Positions 1 through 7,883 of a stretch of 64,000 nucleotides of DNA are shown here, piece after piece. Location: assembly GCF_003173775.1 (NCBI RefSeq), contig NZ_CP029552.1, positions 947,001 through 1,011,000 on the forward strand, written 5' to 3'. The DNA comes from Methylobacterium sp. 17Sr1-1 (lineage in GTDB: Bacteria > Pseudomonadota > Alphaproteobacteria > Rhizobiales > Beijerinckiaceae). Under the pieces are notes generated by a model. That model had not been told where the DNA came from, made no database searches, and was given only the letters and a program-made list of their open reading frames with translations. Each line of letters opens with the position of its first letter. The stretch's first letter is position 1. The position numbers were made by a program, and so were the translations under genes.

Positions 1-378
1 GCGCCTCGCTCCTCCCCTACGATCCCGCACCTCCGACCGTGGCCGTCGTCAGGGGTGTCCGGCACGAGCCTCAGGCGATCGGCCGGCGTCCCTCCGCCGC
101 CTACTACGAGTACTGACGGGAACCGCCGGGCGAGGGGAATCGCCTTTCCTCGCCCCCTAACGGCTCCGACGTTGCGAGACGGGGTCCGGCTGTCCTGCCC
201 GATCAAGCGCGATCCCGCCCTTCGCGAAAGTATCGACCAGATGCCGCCGGCCCGCCCCGCGGCACGGGAGAGAGATCCGATCGCAAAGTCGCCCGACCCG
301 AGGCGCTGCACCATCACCGATCTCGCGACGAACTGCGATCTCTTTTGCCAGAAGTCCGCAGCGCCAGGAGACAGCACC
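1..378. other. leader region without a supported gene
   Basis: An open frame runs through this stretch into the phosphate acyltransferase gene. The extra N-terminal 108 residues it would add are Arg/Pro-rich, lack a good upstream ribosome binding site and do not resemble the family. I therefore read it as the 5' region of the first operon rather than coding sequence. No promoter was recognised with confidence. Confidence 0.4.
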
Positions 379-1353
379 GTGGCCCATGCGACGACGCGAG
401 CGGCGCCGGCCCACCGCCGGCACGAGAAGTACGAACGCCTGATCGCGGCAGCGCAGTCGCTGCCCCGACTGAAGGTCGCTGTGGCCCACCCTTGCGATGA
501 GGCTGCCCTCGGTGCGGCGCTGGAGGCCGCCGATCTCGGGTTGATCGAACCCATCCTCGTCGGACCGCGCGAGCGGATCCTCGCGGCGGCCGCAACGCTG
601 GCGACGCAGGAACCGGAGCGCTGGCGCATCGTCGAGGCCGGGCACAGCCACGCCTCGGCCGCGCAGGCCGTGGCGCTGGTGCAGGCCTGCGCGGCCGAGG
701 CGTTGATGAAGGGCAGCCTGCACACCGACGAGCTGATGGCTGCCGTGGTGCGGCGCGACGGCGGCCTTCGCACCGCGCGCCGCCTGAGCCACTGCTTCGT
801 GATGGATGTGCCGGGCCACGCCGACCCGCTCATCGTCACCGACGCGGCGATCAACATCGCGCCCTCCCTCGAGGAGAAGCGCGACATCGTCCAGAACGCG
901 ATCGACCTCGCGCACGCCTTCGGGGTCGAGACCGTGCGGGTCGCGATCGTCTCGGCGATGGAGACGGTCAACCCGAAGGTTCCCTCGACGATCGACGCCG
1001 CCGCCCTGTGCAAGATGGCCGATCGCGGCCAGATCACCGGTGCTGTCCTCGACGGGCCGCTCGCCCTCGACAACGCGATCGACCTCGGCGCGGCGGCGAT
1101 CAAGCGGATCCGCTCGGCCGTCGCGGGCCGGGCCAACGTGCTGGTGGTGCCGGACCTCGAGGCCGGCAACATGCTGGCCAAGAGCCTGACCTTCCTGGCA
1201 GGGGCGGACGCTGCGGGAATCGTGCTCGGTGCCCGGGTGCCGATCATCCTGACGAGCCGGGCGGATTCGCAAACGACCCGTCTCGCCTCCTGCGCGGTCG
1301 CCTCGCTCGTCGCCGCGGCGAGGCGGACGACCACAGCCCTGCCGGAGGTCTAG
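379..1353 (+). CDS. phosphate acetyl/butyryltransferase family protein
   Basis: About 324 aa, the usual size of the phosphotransacetylase/phosphotransbutyrylase domain. These enzymes move an acyl group between CoA and phosphate in the cytosol. Family-like segments include ALMKGSLHTDELM, DGPLALDNA and VPDLEAGNMLAKSL, then a C-terminal GARVPIILTSRAD. The GTG start at 379 is preferred because AGGAG lies about 8 bases upstream, while the longer in-frame extension looks noncoding. The acetate kinase gene begins 2 bases after the stop, so the pair should run acyl-CoA to acyl-phosphate to carboxylate plus ATP, or the reverse. Whether acetyl or a longer acyl group is preferred cannot be read from the sequence. 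Confidence 0.88.
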   Translation: MAHATTRAAPAHRRHEKYERLIAAAQSLPRLKVAVAHPCDEAALGAALEAADLGLIEPILVGPRERILAAAATLATQEPERWRIVEAGHSHASAAQAVALVQACAAEALMKGSLHTDELMAAVVRRDGGLRTARRLSHCFVMDVPGHADPLIVTDAAINIAPSLEEKRDIVQNAIDLAHAFGVETVRVAIVSAMETVNPKVPSTIDAAALCKMADRGQITGAVLDGPLALDNAIDLGAAAIKRIRSAVAGRANVLVVPDLEAGNMLAKSLTFLAGADAAGIVLGARVPIILTSRADSQTTRLASCAVASLVAAARRTTTALPEV

Positions 1354-1355
1354 CG

Positions 1356-2573
1356 ATGATCCTGGCCCACCTCGTCCTCAACGCCGGCTCGTCGAGCCTG
1401 AAGTTTCAGGTCTTCGGAGCGGACGACTTCGAGGCTGGCGCGGCCGGCGGCCCGCACCGCCTCTACCGCGGCCGGGTCGAGGGCCTAGGCGGCACGCCGC
1501 GCTTCATCGTGCGCGATCGCGACGGCGCACTTGTGGCCGACGAGCGGCCCGACGGTCACGCCTTCGGTCACGAGGCGGCGCTCCTCCACGTCGCGGCGTG
1601 GCTGCGCGCCCATCGCGGCGGCCACCGCCTCGCCGCGGTCGGGCACCGGGTCGTGCATGGCGGCATCGCCTACGACGCACCGGTTCAGGTGGATGACGCG
1701 GTGGTGCGGGCGCTGGAGCGGCTCGTGCCGCTGGCACCCCTGCACCAGCCGCACAACCTGGAGCCGATCCGCATCGTGCGGCGGCGTTTTCCCGATCTGC
1801 CGCAGGTCGCCTGCTTCGACACAGCCTTCCACCGCGGCCAGCCGGAAGTCGCCCAGCTCTTCGCGCTGCCGGCCGAGGTCACGGCGCGCGGGGTGCGCCG
1901 CTACGGCTTCCACGGCCTGTCCTACGCCTTCATCGCCTCGGCCCTGCCCAAGCACGCGCCCGCCCTCGCGGAGGGCCGCACAGTCGTGGCCCATCTCGGC
2001 AGCGGCGCCAGCCTCTGCGCCCTCCATCGCGGGTGCAGCGTCGCCACCACGATGGGTTTTTCCGCCCTCGACGGGCTGCCGATGGGAACGCGCTGCGGTA
2101 GCCTCGATGCCGGCGTGGTGTTCTTCCTGCTGCGGGAGATGCGCCTCGAACCCGACGAGGCGGAGCGGATGCTCTACACCCGCTCGGGGCTGCTCGGGGT
2201 CTCCGGCCTCTCGAACGACATGCGCACCTTGCGCGCCCACGCCGCCACCGACAGCGGCGCGCGCGAGGCGATCAACCTCTTCGTCTACCGCATCGGCCGC
2301 GAGCTCGGCTCGCTCGTCGCCGCGCTCGGCGGCATCGACGGCCTCGTCTTCACCGGGGGCATCGGCGAGAACGACGCCGCGACCCGGGCCGAGGTGCTGC
2401 GGGGCGCCGCCTGGGCCGGCTTCCGGCTCGACGAGGCGAAGAACGATGCGGGCGGCCCGCTGATCACGCGAGGCCCCGGCCCGCAGGCCTTCGTCATCCC
2501 CACCGACGAGGAGGCGATGATCGCGCGCGGGATGCGCGCGGTGCTCGCGCCGGCATCGCGGCCGGCGGCGTGA
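1356..2573 (+). CDS. ackA: acetate kinase
   Basis: About 405 aa, typical for acetate kinase of the ASKHA superfamily. It interconverts acetyl-phosphate plus ADP with acetate plus ATP. The N-terminal phosphate-binding segment LVLNAGSSSLKF, the GHRVVHGG and FDTAFH segments and the C-terminal FTGGIGEN adenosine-site motif are all visible. The ATG lies 2 bases after the upstream phosphate acyltransferase stop, so the two are almost certainly co-transcribed and possibly translationally coupled. Propionate could also be a substrate. Confidence 0.94.
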   Translation: MILAHLVLNAGSSSLKFQVFGADDFEAGAAGGPHRLYRGRVEGLGGTPRFIVRDRDGALVADERPDGHAFGHEAALLHVAAWLRAHRGGHRLAAVGHRVVHGGIAYDAPVQVDDAVVRALERLVPLAPLHQPHNLEPIRIVRRRFPDLPQVACFDTAFHRGQPEVAQLFALPAEVTARGVRRYGFHGLSYAFIASALPKHAPALAEGRTVVAHLGSGASLCALHRGCSVATTMGFSALDGLPMGTRCGSLDAGVVFFLLREMRLEPDEAERMLYTRSGLLGVSGLSNDMRTLRAHAATDSGAREAINLFVYRIGRELGSLVAALGGIDGLVFTGGIGENDAATRAEVLRGAAWAGFRLDEAKNDAGGPLITRGPGPQAFVIPTDEEAMIARGMRAVLAPASRPAA

Positions 2574-2591
2574 AGAAGGGAGACTTGAGCG

Positions 2592-3089
2592 ATGGAAGCC
2601 CAGACGACGCAACCAGCCGCCAACCTCGGCAACGAGCCCTTCATGTCGGCCGACGACCTCGACGCCTACTCGGCCCGCGTGAAGGCGGCGAAGGCCATGA
2701 AGGAGGTCGAAGGGCAGGACCGTGCCGGCAAGGCGCGCGAGGCGCTCGTCAAAGAGCTCGCCGAGCCGGTCGAACTCACGCCCGAGAAGGTGCACGAGAT
2801 CACCCAGATGCTCCTGCACCGGCTCCGCATCGCCGCCGAGCAGGGCAAGAAGGAGCTCCTGGTGATGCGCTTCCCCAACCTGATGTGCACCGACAAGGGG
2901 CGGGCGATCAACAATGCGGAGCCGGGCTGGCCCGCGACCCTGACCGGCCGGCCGCGCCAGGCCTACGAGTTCTGGCACGAACGCCTGCACCCGGCCGGCT
3001 ACGGCCTGCGGGCGATGATCGTCGACTGGCCGGACGGCATGCCGGGCGATGTCGGCCTGTTCCTCACCTGGGAGACCACGCGCCACTGA
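2592..3089 (+). CDS. hypothetical protein in the pta-ack-fabI cluster
   Basis: A 165-aa soluble protein with an ATG preceded by AGGGAG. The N-terminal half is charged and probably helical. The C-terminal half has segments such as LLVMRFPNLMCTDKGRAIN and ends in VGLFLTWETTRH. No signal peptide or membrane segment is seen. It sits 18 bases after ackA and 23 before the DUF3141 gene, so it belongs to the operon. I do not recognise the family. The tight position suggests an accessory role for the neighbouring DUF3141 protein. Confidence 0.75.
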   Translation: MEAQTTQPAANLGNEPFMSADDLDAYSARVKAAKAMKEVEGQDRAGKAREALVKELAEPVELTPEKVHEITQMLLHRLRIAAEQGKKELLVMRFPNLMCTDKGRAINNAEPGWPATLTGRPRQAYEFWHERLHPAGYGLRAMIVDWPDGMPGDVGLFLTWETTRH

Positions 3090-3112
3090 GCGCCGGAGCG
3101 AGGGAGACGACC

Positions 3113-5410
3113 ATGGCCGAGATCCGGACCACCCGCCCCGACGCAGCCGGAGCGCCGCCCTCCCTGTTCGCGGTCCAGGCCCGCCTGGCCGAGATCTACC
3201 GCGAGCGCTGCGCCGCGGCGGTCCAGGGCTGCGTCGATGCTTCATTGGCGGCCAACCGCGCCTGGGCCGAGGCGCTGAAGCCCGCCACGCCGGCGCAAAG
3301 CCTCAGTGACACGGTGACCTACTGGGCCGACTTCGCCCAGCGCTCGCTCCTGTTCTGGGACACGATGCGCCGGCGCGGCAACGACTGGCTGGCGCACGAG
3401 GCGGCCGGCAAGCCGCCGCTCCTCGCCTTCAAGTGGGAGATCGTCGCCGACGCGCGCGGTTACGAGCGGCCGGCGAACTACGCGCTCGCCCGCATCCTGC
3501 CGCCGGACGGCGTCGCGATCGATCCGGACAAGCGCGCCTACGTCATCATCGACCCGCGGGCCGGGCACGGGCCGGGGATCGGCGGCTTCAAGCTCGATTC
3601 CGAGGTCGGCATGGCGCTGTCCGCCGGCCACCCGGTCTACGTGGTGATCTTCTACCCCGAGCCGGTCCCGGGCCAAACGCTTGCCGATGTCGCCCAGGCC
3701 GAGGCCGCCTTCCTGCGCCTCGTGGGCGAGCGCCACCCGACCCGCGGCCGGCCGGTGATCGTCGGCAATTGCCAGGGTGGCTGGGCCGCGATGCTGGTCG
3801 GGGCGCTTGATCCCGAGCATGCCGGCCCGCTGGTGATCAACGGCGCGCCGATGTCGTACTGGGCCGGCAACGACGCCGAGAACCCGATGCGCTACGCCGG
3901 CGGGCTGCTCGGCGGGTCGTGGCCGGCGCTGCTGGCGAGCGATCTCGGCGGCGGCGTCTTCGACGGCGCCTACCTCGTCGAGAACTTCGAATACCTGAAT
4001 CCGGCCAACACCCATTTCGGCAAGGCCTACGGGCTGTTCTCGAAGATCGACACCGAGCCGGCGCGCTTCCTCGAGTTCGAGCGCTGGTGGGGCGGCTACT
4101 ACCTGATGAACCGCGAGGAGATCGCCTGGATCGTCGACAACCTGTTCGTCGGCAACCGGCTCGCCGCCGGCCGCGCCGAATGGGAAGAGGGCAAGGCCTT
4201 CGACCTCCGGGCGATCCGCTCGCCGATCATCCTATTCGCCTCGCTCGGCGACAACATCACGCCGCCGCAGCAGGCCTTCAACTGGGTCGCCGACCTCTAT
4301 CCAACCACCGCCGACCTCAAGGCCAACGGGCAGGTCATCGTCGGGCTGATGCACGAGAGCGTCGGCCATCTCGGCATCTTCGTCTCCGGCAGCGTGGCGC
4401 GGCGCGAGCACGCCCAGATCGTCGACCTCCTCGACTACATCGAGCACCTGCCGCCCGGCCTCTACGGCATGAAGGTCGAGGAGACGGAAGACGAGACCGG
4501 TCCGGCTTACGACGTGGTGCTGCGCGAACTCGAGGTCGAGGACCTGCAGCGGCTGCAGAAATACGCCCGCAAGGACGAGGTGCCGTTCGAGGCGGTGCGC
4601 CGGGTGTCGGAGCTGAACGCCGCCGCCTACGAGACCTTCGTGCACCCGGTCGTGAGCGCGTGGGTGCCGCGCGAGGCCGGCGCGGCGCTCAGGGCGCTGC
4701 ACCCGCTGCGGGTGCGGCGCTGGGCGCTGTCCGACCTCAACCCGGCGCTCTCCGCCCTCGCGCCGTGGGCCGACCTCGCACGGGCCCACCGCGTGCGCCG
4801 CGACGAGGCCGGGCCCTGGGCGGCGGCCGAGCGCAGGAGCGCCGCCGGGATCACCGCGGCCTGGGACTTCTACCGGCAAATGCGCGACGCGTCGGCCGAG
4901 AACCTGTTCTACGCCACCTACGCGAGCTTGAGCACGGTGCTGCCCCGCGCCGAGGAACCGGCCGCCGCGACCGAGGGCACGCCGGCGCTACGCGAGGCGA
5001 TGGCCCGCATCGACGAGGGCGGCTTCACCGATGCGGCCGTCCGAGCGTGCCTGCTGATGGCCCGCCTCGGCCCGAAGGAGCGGCGGCTGTCGACCTTCAA
5101 GCGCATCCGCGAGCTCGTCGGCCGCGACGTCGGCCTGCTCGCCATGTCGGCGAGCGACGCGGCCCGGGTGGTGCGCCGGCAGGCGGCGATCGTCGAGCAC
5201 GCGCCCGACGCCGCGATGGCATCCCTGCCCGACCTCGTGCGGAAAGCGGAGGAGCGCCGCCGCCTCCTCGACGTCGTCGATCGCTTGGGCAACCGCCTCG
5301 GCCTGGGGCCGGAGCAGCGCGCCTTGCTGCCGCGGTTCCGCGATCTCCTCGGCCTCGCCCCCGCGGGCATCTCGGCGGAGTCCGGCGTGCCCCGGCAGAA
5401 AGCCGGCTGA
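3113..5410 (+). CDS. DUF3141 family protein, PHA-synthase/lipase-like alpha/beta hydrolase
   Basis: A 765-aa protein whose N-terminal two thirds resemble class I/II polyhydroxyalkanoate synthases. A GNCQGGW nucleophile elbow (lipase box with Cys near residue 219) is followed by a plausible acid in SLGDNITPP (about residue 378) and a His in VGHLGIF (about 415). The last third is helical and charged with no recognised motif. The start is ATG 3113 with AGGGAGA upstream. It lies between the phosphotransacetylase/acetate kinase pair and fabI, so an acyl-CoA or acyl-phosphate-linked substrate is likely. Polymer synthesis is only inferred from the fold; true PhaC proteins are shorter, near 600 aa. 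Confidence 0.8.
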   Translation: MAEIRTTRPDAAGAPPSLFAVQARLAEIYRERCAAAVQGCVDASLAANRAWAEALKPATPAQSLSDTVTYWADFAQRSLLFWDTMRRRGNDWLAHEAAGKPPLLAFKWEIVADARGYERPANYALARILPPDGVAIDPDKRAYVIIDPRAGHGPGIGGFKLDSEVGMALSAGHPVYVVIFYPEPVPGQTLADVAQAEAAFLRLVGERHPTRGRPVIVGNCQGGWAAMLVGALDPEHAGPLVINGAPMSYWAGNDAENPMRYAGGLLGGSWPALLASDLGGGVFDGAYLVENFEYLNPANTHFGKAYGLFSKIDTEPARFLEFERWWGGYYLMNREEIAWIVDNLFVGNRLAAGRAEWEEGKAFDLRAIRSPIILFASLGDNITPPQQAFNWVADLYPTTADLKANGQVIVGLMHESVGHLGIFVSGSVARREHAQIVDLLDYIEHLPPGLYGMKVEETEDETGPAYDVVLRELEVEDLQRLQKYARKDEVPFEAVRRVSELNAAAYETFVHPVVSAWVPREAGAALRALHPLRVRRWALSDLNPALSALAPWADLARAHRVRRDEAGPWAAAERRSAAGITAAWDFYRQMRDASAENLFYATYASLSTVLPRAEEPAAATEGTPALREAMARIDEGGFTDAAVRACLLMARLGPKERRLSTFKRIRELVGRDVGLLAMSASDAARVVRRQAAIVEHAPDAAMASLPDLVRKAEERRRLLDVVDRLGNRLGLGPEQRALLPRFRDLLGLAPAGISAESGVPRQKAG

Positions 5411-5499
5411 GCGAGGACGGCTGCATCGCGAGGGTGACCGGACATGTCACGACCCCGGACCGGGGAGCCAGGAGCCGACGCGCAACGGAGACGAGAGCC

Positions 5500-6282
5500 A
5501 TGACGCAGATCCCCGACGGCAACGCGCTGGCCGGCAAGCACGCCCTGGTGCTCGGCGTCGCCAACGCGCACTCGATCGCCTATGGCTGCGCCCGGGTCTT
5601 CCGGCGGCTCGGGGCCGAGATCGCCCTGACCTACCTCAATGAGAAGGCGAAGCCCTTCGTCGAGCCCCTGGCGCGCGAGCTCGACGCGCCGATCCTCGCG
5701 CCCTGCGACGTGCAGACACCGGGCGACCTCGAGGGGGTGTTCGAGCGGATCGGCGAGACCTGGGGCCGGCTCGACATCGCGCTCCACTCGATCGCCTTCG
5801 CGCCCCGGGCCGACCTGCAGGGCCGCCTCGTCGACAGCTCGGCCGAGGGGTTCGGGGTGGCGATGGATGTCTCCTGCCACTCCTTCATCCGCATGGCGCG
5901 GCTCGCCGCACCGCTGATGACCGAGGGCGGCACGCTCCTGACCATGAGCTATCACGGCGCTGCCAAGGTGGTGCCGAACTACAACCTGATGGGACCGGTC
6001 AAGGCCGCGCTCGAATGCGCCGTGCGCTACCTCGCCTACGAGCTCGGCGACCGCGACATCCGTGTCCACGCCGTATCGCCGGGCCCCCTCAAGACTCGCG
6101 CCGCCTCGGGTCTCAAGGATTTCGACCTGCTGCTCAACGAGGCGGTCGCACGCGCGCCGATCGGCGAGCTCGTCGACATCGACGATGTCGGGCTGACCGC
6201 CGCCTACCTGACCACGCCCTACGCCGCACGGCTCACCGGCACGACGCTCTACGTCGATGGCGGCCTGAGCATCATGGCGTGA
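5500..6282 (+). CDS. fabI: enoyl-[acyl-carrier-protein] reductase (NADH), FabI-type
   Basis: A 260-aa SDR-superfamily protein of FabI length, catalysing the last reductive step of fatty acid elongation. The N-terminal cofactor segment LVLGVANAHSIAYGCA is the FabI variant of the glycine-rich motif. The catalytic Tyr-x6-Lys is visible in NYNLMGPVK (Tyr near 160), and the C-terminus ends TGTTLYVDGGLSIMA. The ATG at 5500 follows a GAG-rich leader. It is the fifth gene of the operon. Many alphaproteobacteria carry more than one fabI, and a copy beside ack/pta suggests a specialised paralogue rather than the housekeeping enzyme. Confidence 0.9.
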   Translation: MTQIPDGNALAGKHALVLGVANAHSIAYGCARVFRRLGAEIALTYLNEKAKPFVEPLARELDAPILAPCDVQTPGDLEGVFERIGETWGRLDIALHSIAFAPRADLQGRLVDSSAEGFGVAMDVSCHSFIRMARLAAPLMTEGGTLLTMSYHGAAKVVPNYNLMGPVKAALECAVRYLAYELGDRDIRVHAVSPGPLKTRAASGLKDFDLLLNEAVARAPIGELVDIDDVGLTAAYLTTPYAARLTGTTLYVDGGLSIMA

Positions 6283-6292
6283 GGAGCGCGCC

Positions 6293-6694
6293 ATGGCCCT
6301 GCTCTTCGCCGAACTCGTCGCGCCCGAGCGCCTGATGTTCTCGGGTGAGGTCCGCTCAGTGCTCCTGCCCGCCGCCGAGGGCGACATGACGGTGCTGCCC
6401 GGCCACGTGCCCCTCGTCACCGCTCTGCTCGCCGGGGTCGTCTTCGCCACCGACGCCACCGGCACCGGCCGCCGGGCCTTCATCAGCGGCGGCCTCGCCG
6501 AGGTGACGGGGGAACGGGTCACGATCCTGGCCGAGCGGGTGACGCCGATGGAGGAGCTGAACGGCGACCGGCTCGACCAGGAGATCGCCGAGCTGCGCCT
6601 GGAGCAGGACAGTACGGGGGACTTCGAGCGCCGCGCCCGCTGCGAGGCGGCGATCCGGCGCCTGGAGGAGGTCAAAGCGAGCCTGGAGTTGTGA
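6293..6694 (+). CDS. F1 ATP synthase epsilon subunit-like protein (isolated copy)
   Basis: A 133-aa protein with the epsilon N-terminal beta-sandwich signature (ELVAPERLMFSGEV, LPAAEGDMTVLPGHVPLVTAL) followed by a short helical C-terminus. No alpha, beta or gamma subunit gene is nearby, so this is an isolated paralogue. The start codon lies just after the fabI stop, with a GAGGAG ribosome binding site overlapping that stop, so it is co-transcribed with fabI. It could supply an alternative regulatory epsilon or serve a separate role. The main atp operon would normally carry its own atpC. Confidence 0.8.
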   Translation: MALLFAELVAPERLMFSGEVRSVLLPAAEGDMTVLPGHVPLVTALLAGVVFATDATGTGRRAFISGGLAEVTGERVTILAERVTPMEELNGDRLDQEIAELRLEQDSTGDFERRARCEAAIRRLEEVKASLEL

Positions 6695-6762
6695 GGCGGG
6701 CAGGGGCCGGCCGGCCGCAGGCCTGCCCGGGAAAACGTTCGAAGCAAGAAATAGCGCGGGTT

Positions 6763-6957
6763 CCCCTCTCCCCGCGGGCGGGGAGAGGGCCGAGCCCTCG
6801 TTCAGAGGGCGCGGCAAGCCCGCAGGGCGAGGGTGAGGGGTGTTTCCGGAGGAGCCTCACGCGTCGAGACCCCCTCACCCTCGCTCCGGCTTCGCCTCCG
6901 CTTCCTTCGCCCCCGACCAGGGGGGCTCAGGCCTCTCCCCGCGGGCGGGGAGAGGGG
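6763..6957. repeat. nested inverted repeats between convergent operons
   Basis: Two near-identical palindromes, CCTCTCCCCG-CGGG-CGGGGAGAGG, occur at about 6765-6788 and 6932-6955. Between them lie GAGGGTGAGGGG (about 6830) and its complement CCCCTCACCCTC (about 6869). The whole block can fold on itself. It sits between the convergent epsilon-like and ppk2 genes, as intergenic BIME-like repeats and bidirectional terminators do. Confidence 0.7.
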
Positions 6958-7027
6958 ATTTCCACTCTTCGCCTTCCCCCGGTCAGCTCTGGGCCGTCGC
7001 GGGACCAAGGTCCGGCCCGATCCGCCC

Positions 7028-7870
7028 TCAATACAGCTCCGGCACGAAGCGCCGGTTGCGCAGCGTGTCGTCGTAGGCGTCCTTCTTGCTGCGCTTAGGG
7101 AGTTCCACCGGCTCGACCTCGCGCTCCTCGTAGGGGATCAGGTGGAGCAGGTGCGCGATGCAGTTCAGGCGCGCCCTGCGCTTGTCGTCGGAGCGCACCA
7201 CGTGCCAGGGCAGGTCCTCGGTGTCGGTCGCCGCCAGCATCGCGTCGCGGGCGCGCGAGTACGCGTACCAGCGCCGGTAGGACTCGACGTCCATCGGGCT
7301 GAGCTTCCACTGCCGCAAGGGATCGTGGATGCGGGCCTCGAAGCGCCGGCGCTGCTCCTGCCGGCCGACCTCGAGCCAGAACTTGACCAGCCTTATGCCG
7401 CTGCCGGTGACGACCCGCTCGAATTGCGGGCACAGGGTAAAGAAGCGCTGCCGCTCGGCCTCGCTGCAGAAGCCCATCACCGTCTCGACTCCGGCGCGGT
7501 TGTACCAGGAGCGGTCGAAGATCACGACCTCGCCGGCGGCCGGGAAATGCGCGAGGTAGCGCTGCAGGTAGAGCTGGGTCTTCTCCCGGTCGGAGGGCGC
7601 GGGCAGGGCCACGACCCGGAACACCCGCGGGCTCAGCCGTTCGGTGATCGCCCTGATGGTCCCGCCCTTGCCCGCCGCGTCGCGACCCTCGAACACCACG
7701 ATAATCCGTGCGCCGGTCTCCCGCACCCAGGTCTGGAGGTGGCTGAGCTGCACCCGGAGCTTGTGCAGCTCGCGCTCATAGGCCTTGCGCTTGAGCCGTC
7801 CGCCGCCGGCAACCGGCTCGGCTTCGTCGTCGCGGGCCTCGGCCAGCAATCCCTGGTCGGTCTCGTCCAT
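7028..7870 (-). CDS. ppk2: polyphosphate kinase 2
   Basis: A 280-aa PPK2-family enzyme that transfers phosphate between polyphosphate and a nucleoside di- or monophosphate. The Walker A motif GRDAAGKGG is at residues 62-70, and the characteristic Walker B/lid segment DRSWYNRAGVE follows near residue 130. RDAMLAATDTEDLPWHVV and the RRFVPELY end are also typical. The start is ATG 7870 with GGGAGGGA upstream, 13 bases after the RND pump stop, so it shares the efflux operon. Single-domain size fits class I enzymes (ADP or GDP phosphorylating), but the class is not certain. Confidence 0.92.
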   Translation of the reverse strand: MDETDQGLLAEARDDEAEPVAGGGRLKRKAYERELHKLRVQLSHLQTWVRETGARIIVVFEGRDAAGKGGTIRAITERLSPRVFRVVALPAPSDREKTQLYLQRYLAHFPAAGEVVIFDRSWYNRAGVETVMGFCSEAERQRFFTLCPQFERVVTGSGIRLVKFWLEVGRQEQRRRFEARIHDPLRQWKLSPMDVESYRRWYAYSRARDAMLAATDTEDLPWHVVRSDDKRRARLNCIAHLLHLIPYEEREVEPVELPKRSKKDAYDDTLRNRRFVPELY

Positions 7871-7883
7871 GGCGGGTCCCTCC

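Noticed and set aside
55..378. N-terminal extension of the phosphate acyltransferase
   Set aside because: Arg/Pro-rich, no good ribosome site and outside the family's length. The GTG at 379 has AGGAG in the right place.
157..1272. Long antisense frames under the first operon and elsewhere
   Set aside because: High GC keeps antisense frames open. They have His/Arg/Gly-rich composition and no motifs.
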